Shown here: piece by piece, positions 23,049 to 23,160 of the stretch | Numbering within the stretch: the stretch's first letter is position 1 | How the letters are laid out: each line of letters opens with the position of its first letter | Source of the DNA: an uncultured Eubacteriales bacterium | GTDB lineage: Bacteria > Bacillota > Clostridia > Oscillospirales > Oscillospiraceae | Assembly (NCBI GenBank): GCA_900549545.1 | Contig: URPA01000027.1 | Coordinates: forward strand, 1 to 23,160 | Reading direction: 5' to 3' | Length of the DNA stretch: 23,160 bases | The notes under the pieces: generated by a model | Databases searched by the model: none | Told to the model about the DNA's origin: nothing | The model's input: the letters and a program-made list of their open reading frames with translations, nothing else | Translations under genes and position numbers: made by a program

Positions 23049-23160
23049 AAAGCCTCGCAGAGTTCGCCGACCGCAGTCGGCGAATAAAGTTAAAATTCGT
23101 TTTTTCCGGGGGCCTGTACCTCGGGAAAAACACTTTGCACGGAGAGAGTGTATTTTTGCC
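23049..23160 (+). repeat. Structured dispersed repeat, copy 2 (cut by the window edge)
   Basis: The plus strand aligns with the first part of copy 1 read on the minus strand. It shares AAGCCTCGCAGAGTTCGCCG, then hairpin arms ttcgccgac and gtcggcgaa with a changed inner pair. A second stem follows whose loop, GGGGCCTGTACCT, matches copy 1 at 12 of 13 positions, and then an ACACT/AGTGT hairpin. The sequence ends before hairpins 4-6 could be seen. No gene is visible in 22999-23160. Confidence 0.8.

Overview
The window looks like a chromosome segment of a GC-rich, spore-forming Clostridia member (Oscillospirales-like) carrying one integrated mobile element of about 11.3 kb. The lineage is inferred from a spore cortex-lytic enzyme gene, a T-box leader on thrS, clear Shine-Dalgarno sites, Gram-positive style promoters, the host gene order rplI-dnaB-tilS-hpt-ftsH, and Tn916/Tn1549-type element genes. 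All host genes lie on the minus strand.

Layout from left to right. Positions 1-334 hold no protein gene. They carry two strong tandem minus-strand promoters and a leader resembling the one before 16S rRNA, so an rRNA operon probably starts just beyond the left edge. Next come a zinc-ribbon membrane protein (368-973), SleB (1081-1782), and ThrRS without a TGS domain (1842-3593) behind a threonine T-box leader. A six-hairpin structured repeat (3885-4070) follows, then a TRIC/UPF0126 membrane protein and ychF (4728-5819).

The element spans about 5804-17137. Its left half, on the minus strand, is a mobility and replication module: tyrosine integrase, excisionase, DnaC-like loader, RepA-like initiator, a small Cys-rich protein and MobC, with a candidate oriT upstream. 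No relaxase gene is visible. Its right half, on the plus strand, is cargo: a HTH protein, a complete Type III restriction-modification pair (mod, res), a small ORF, a short serine recombinase and an unknown 144-aa protein. The element appears to have inserted in the 5' end of ychF. A copy of the ychF ribosome-binding site and first codons is stranded at the far end next to ftsH, and the element's left end supplies a substitute start.

To the right of the element lie ftsH, hpt, tilS, dnaB and rplI, tightly packed and partly overlapping, as in a housekeeping operon. At the right edge (23049-23160) a second copy of the structured repeat begins in the opposite orientation and runs off the window. 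The two copies have near-identical loops and base changes that preserve pairing. This repeat and the ychF start-replacement arrangement are the most unusual observations.
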